64,000 nt of DNA, taken from assembly GCF_964204645.1 (NCBI RefSeq), contig NC_134028.1, positions 16,607,263-16,671,262 on the forward strand, given 5' to 3'. This DNA comes from Tubulanus polymorphus (Eukaryota > Nemertea > Palaeonemertea > Tubulaniformes > Tubulanidae). The notes beneath the pieces are model-generated. The model saw only the letters and a list, made by a program, of their open reading frames with translations. It was not told where the DNA came from and searched no databases. Within the stretch, counting starts at the first letter, position 1. The number at the start of each line of letters is the position of its first letter. Positions 61,796 through 64,000 of this stretch are shown one piece after another. Made by a program: the position numbers and the translations under genes.

Positions 61796-64000
61796 TTAAC
61801 ACGTTAGAATCCTTTTCATAATCTCATTTTCTTTTGTTTCTTCTCTTTTGAATTTTATATATTCATCTAAATTGCAACCATAGGCGACTGTGTGGATTCC
61901 ATCATCTAAAATATATCTTTTATCATCAAATGGATTCAAACTTATCTTCTCTATCTCTTCAATATACATTTCATGATCTTCAGATCTTAAACATTTCATT
62001 TTATGTTTTCTAACTTCTTCATTAAATATACAATTGATGTAATCTTTAAAATGAATATTTTTTTCTACTACACTTTTGGTTATTCCTTTTAACTTTTTAG
62101 CTTCATGAGTTTTGGTTTTATATGAATACATTTTAGATCTAATACCAATGAACTCTATCATTTCTTCACCACCTAATTCATCCTTAAACTTCCCAGGAAC
62201 TTTTTTATTATCATTGCTAAACAATTCATGATTTTTTGGATAGTTACTAAAATCAAAATGATGTTTTAATGTTTTTAAATCATCTGTTATGTTATCAGTT
62301 TTTATCTTTAATATGTAACTGTCGGTATCAAAGTATAGAATTTCTATGTGTTTTTCTCCAAAATGGGGTTGTAATATGTTATAGTAAAATTTATACATTA
62401 GTAATTTTGAAATTTCTAAAACCGATGCTCCAACATAAATAGGTTTATTGAACTTCATAGAAGTTCTTTTTAATTTAACTGCTGCTAAATTTTCATCGAA
62501 TATTCTATTACCTATGAATTTCGGATACGATTGTAAATGTCTAATTCTTTTACCATTACTAACTAACTCAATATCATTTCTATTTCTTATGTTTTCACAA
62601 GTCTTACCATAGAATGCATTATTCATTAGTTTGAAGAAATCTTTTTCAAAATCAGTTTTAGATTTAGTTCTCTGTGTAGTATTAAAATCTATATATTTTT
62701 CTAACCATTTAGATTGACTGAATGAAATATATCTATGTACTTTTTTTAATATCATTCCTTGATTCAAATAAAACTTCAACATTCTATAATGTACTACATA
62801 ATTATATTTATCTTCTTGAGTTACCATTAACTTTTCAGTATGAATATGATTATCGGGTTTAATTCTTTTTTGATAATTTGATAATTCTTCATGAGTTACA
62901 GTTTTATGTTCGGGACAATATGCTAGATTTCTAGATTTGAATTTAATATTTTCAGGGTATTCTAAATCTACAACAAAGAAGTAACCAGTATCTGAATCAT
63001 CTGCAATATCTAGTATTCTTTTCTTCCAATCAAATTTATCAATTTGTAAAACTTCAGTTATTTCAAACATCCCATAAGGTTGTGGTTCCATCATTGCCCA
63101 ACCATAAAGATTATTTGCATCTATGTATAATAATTTATATCCAGGATTATCATTTACATTGAAATATCTATCACCCAATACACCTGAAACACCTCCTCTT
63201 ATAGATTTTTCAAATAATAGTAATTGATCTATATTTGTTAACAAATCCATTTTTATATCTGTAAATTTTAATCCACAATCCCATGTTAATCCTGGTGATG
63301 AATAACAATGACAAGGATCAATGTTAAAATATTTTAGGTTTACATCTCTAAACCTTTCGAATATATCGGTTAATAATAATACATCTGATTTTAAATATAA
63401 ATCTACTAATTGACCATGATTTTCTATTTTGAAATGATTCCAAATATTCAATGTTCTATTATATACTTCATCTTTAACATATTCATTTTTTAATTCATCA
63501 TAAAATTGTTCTTTTAATAATTCAGTTATATTAAAATCATTATGATTTTTATAGAAAGAATATGGAATTGCTCCTTTATATCTCATTAATTTAAAATCAT
63601 CATAATTTGGGTAATATTCTTTTAATATCTTTAATTCGTCATCAACTAATGATTTTGATAAGTTATCTAATGAACTACTTAAAAATCTATATGAATCTAT
63701 AAATCTTAAGCATCCAAATTGGAATGATATATAATTCTCAGATGTTTTAGCTAACATTCTAAATTTATAAGTTGGTATTTTATCTTTTGATCTATTTGAA
63801 TTTAATATTTCTATTTCATTATTGATTTCTTCTATTTTATGACATAACTGTTTGATGAATAAATGCGCGTCATACCCCGATAGATTATGAAATATAACTG
63901 GTACAAAATTAATTTTCTTAGCTTGTAAGTTACAATTCTCATGTGCAGCGCCTCTAAACTTTCCATTCAAATGATCATGATCTCTTACTTTTTTATCTTT
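61796..64000 (-). CDS. polB: Protein-primed DNA polymerase B, 5' part beyond window
   Basis: The frame is open from the window end; at least 734 residues are seen. From the first ATG at 63970: Exo II region NLSGYDAHLFIKQL, then RYKGAIPYSFY, YLKSDVLLLTDIF (Exo III), the YSSPGLTWDCGLK string typical of Polinton polymerases, motif A DANNLYG (from Asp284), motif B KLMNNAFYGKTCEN (near 450), motif C YFDTDSYILK (546-555) and the KKLKGITK thumb motif. No intein. With an N-terminal zinc-finger part as in element 1 the full protein would exceed 1,200 residues. It would replicate the linear element DNA by protein priming. Confidence 0.88.
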   Translation of the reverse strand, partial: KDKKVRDHDHLNGKFRGAAHENCNLQAKKINFVPVIFHNLSGYDAHLFIKQLCHKIEEINNEIEILNSNRSKDKIPTYKFRMLAKTSENYISFQFGCLRFIDSYRFLSSSLDNLSKSLVDDELKILKEYYPNYDDFKLMRYKGAIPYSFYKNHNDFNITELLKEQFYDELKNEYVKDEVYNRTLNIWNHFKIENHGQLVDLYLKSDVLLLTDIFERFRDVNLKYFNIDPCHCYSSPGLTWDCGLKFTDIKMDLLTNIDQLLLFEKSIRGGVSGVLGDRYFNVNDNPGYKLLYIDANNLYGWAMMEPQPYGMFEITEVLQIDKFDWKKRILDIADDSDTGYFFVVDLEYPENIKFKSRNLAYCPEHKTVTHEELSNYQKRIKPDNHIHTEKLMVTQEDKYNYVVHYRMLKFYLNQGMILKKVHRYISFSQSKWLEKYIDFNTTQRTKSKTDFEKDFFKLMNNAFYGKTCENIRNRNDIELVSNGKRIRHLQSYPKFIGNRIFDENLAAVKLKRTSMKFNKPIYVGASVLEISKLLMYKFYYNILQPHFGEKHIEILYFDTDSYILKIKTDNITDDLKTLKHHFDFSNYPKNHELFSNDNKKVPGKFKDELGGEEMIEFIGIRSKMYSYKTKTHEAKKLKGITKSVVEKNIHFKDYINCIFNEEVRKHKMKCLRSEDHEMYIEEIEKISLNPFDDKRYILDDGIHTVAYGCNLDEYIKFKREETKENEIMKRILTC

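Larger units (their letters stand above)
47296..64000. mobile_element. Polinton-like element 3, nearly intact, runs off the window
   Basis: Starts with an AGTAAT palindrome, nested in polB of element 2, and continues past the window end inside its own polB. All hallmark genes except a maturation protease are visible. Only two lesions were found in main genes: TGA at 50797 and TAA at 56952. It is the reference copy for the family. Confidence 0.9.

Overview
The window looks like intergenic nuclear DNA of a marine invertebrate animal. I favour a mollusc or another lophotrochozoan, but the sequence cannot settle this. I see no convincing host gene, rRNA or tRNA. Almost everything assignable is mobile DNA: a Ty3/gypsy-like retroelement remnant, a LINE, a Helitron helicase fragment, a BEL/Pao retroelement, env-like remnants, foldback repeats, and three copies of one family of Polinton/Maverick-like integrated virus. 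Host-type DNA is moderately AT-rich; the virus-like elements are extremely AT-rich.

Layout. 1354-6510: retroelement on the minus strand (gag and retropepsin kept, RT onward missing) between two 479-bp direct repeats. 6511-9513: broken LINE. 9569-11745: palindromic octamer array, Helitron fragment, tandem repeats and a SINE-like relic. 12830-14702 and 28783-29683 (minus): two halves of one BEL/Pao element, split inside RT by a 14.07-kb insertion bounded by an 8-bp repeat. That insertion carries inverted repeats (14724-15090 and 27868-28137) and virus-like element 1 (16043-27752, plus orientation), which stops after the fourth codon of its capsid gene. 32940-34237: env-like remnants. 34238-47295: element 2. 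47296 to the window end: element 3, apparently nested in the polB of element 2.

Element 3 is almost intact and shows the gene plan. Plus strand: a small zinc finger, an HNH endonuclease, two membrane proteins, a chromodomain integrase and an A32/FtsK-like packaging ATPase. Minus strand, converging on them: a zinc-finger protein, a double-jelly-roll-type major capsid protein, an acidic/coiled-coil/membrane protein, a 462-residue conserved protein, four small (mostly membrane) proteins, a penton-like protein, a small conserved protein and protein-primed DNA polymerase B. Together they provide integration (integrase), replication (PolB) and virion formation (capsid, penton, ATPase). No adenain-like maturation protease was recognised. 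Most minus-side genes start in the same AT-rich block, a T-run followed by TAAATAAATG or TATATAAATG, like a late viral promoter fused to the start codon.

Most notable: a complete, uninterrupted 355-codon intein with a LAGLIDADG endonuclease sits at the catalytic YFD/TD site of the otherwise ruined polB of element 1, while the same site is empty in elements 2 and 3. Also notable: large palindromes beginning AGTAAT at the integrase-side ends of elements 2 and 3; an in-frame patch of the PolB N-terminal region inside a LINE; hypervariable foldback sequences at the convergent gene junctions; and swapped accessory genes between copies.
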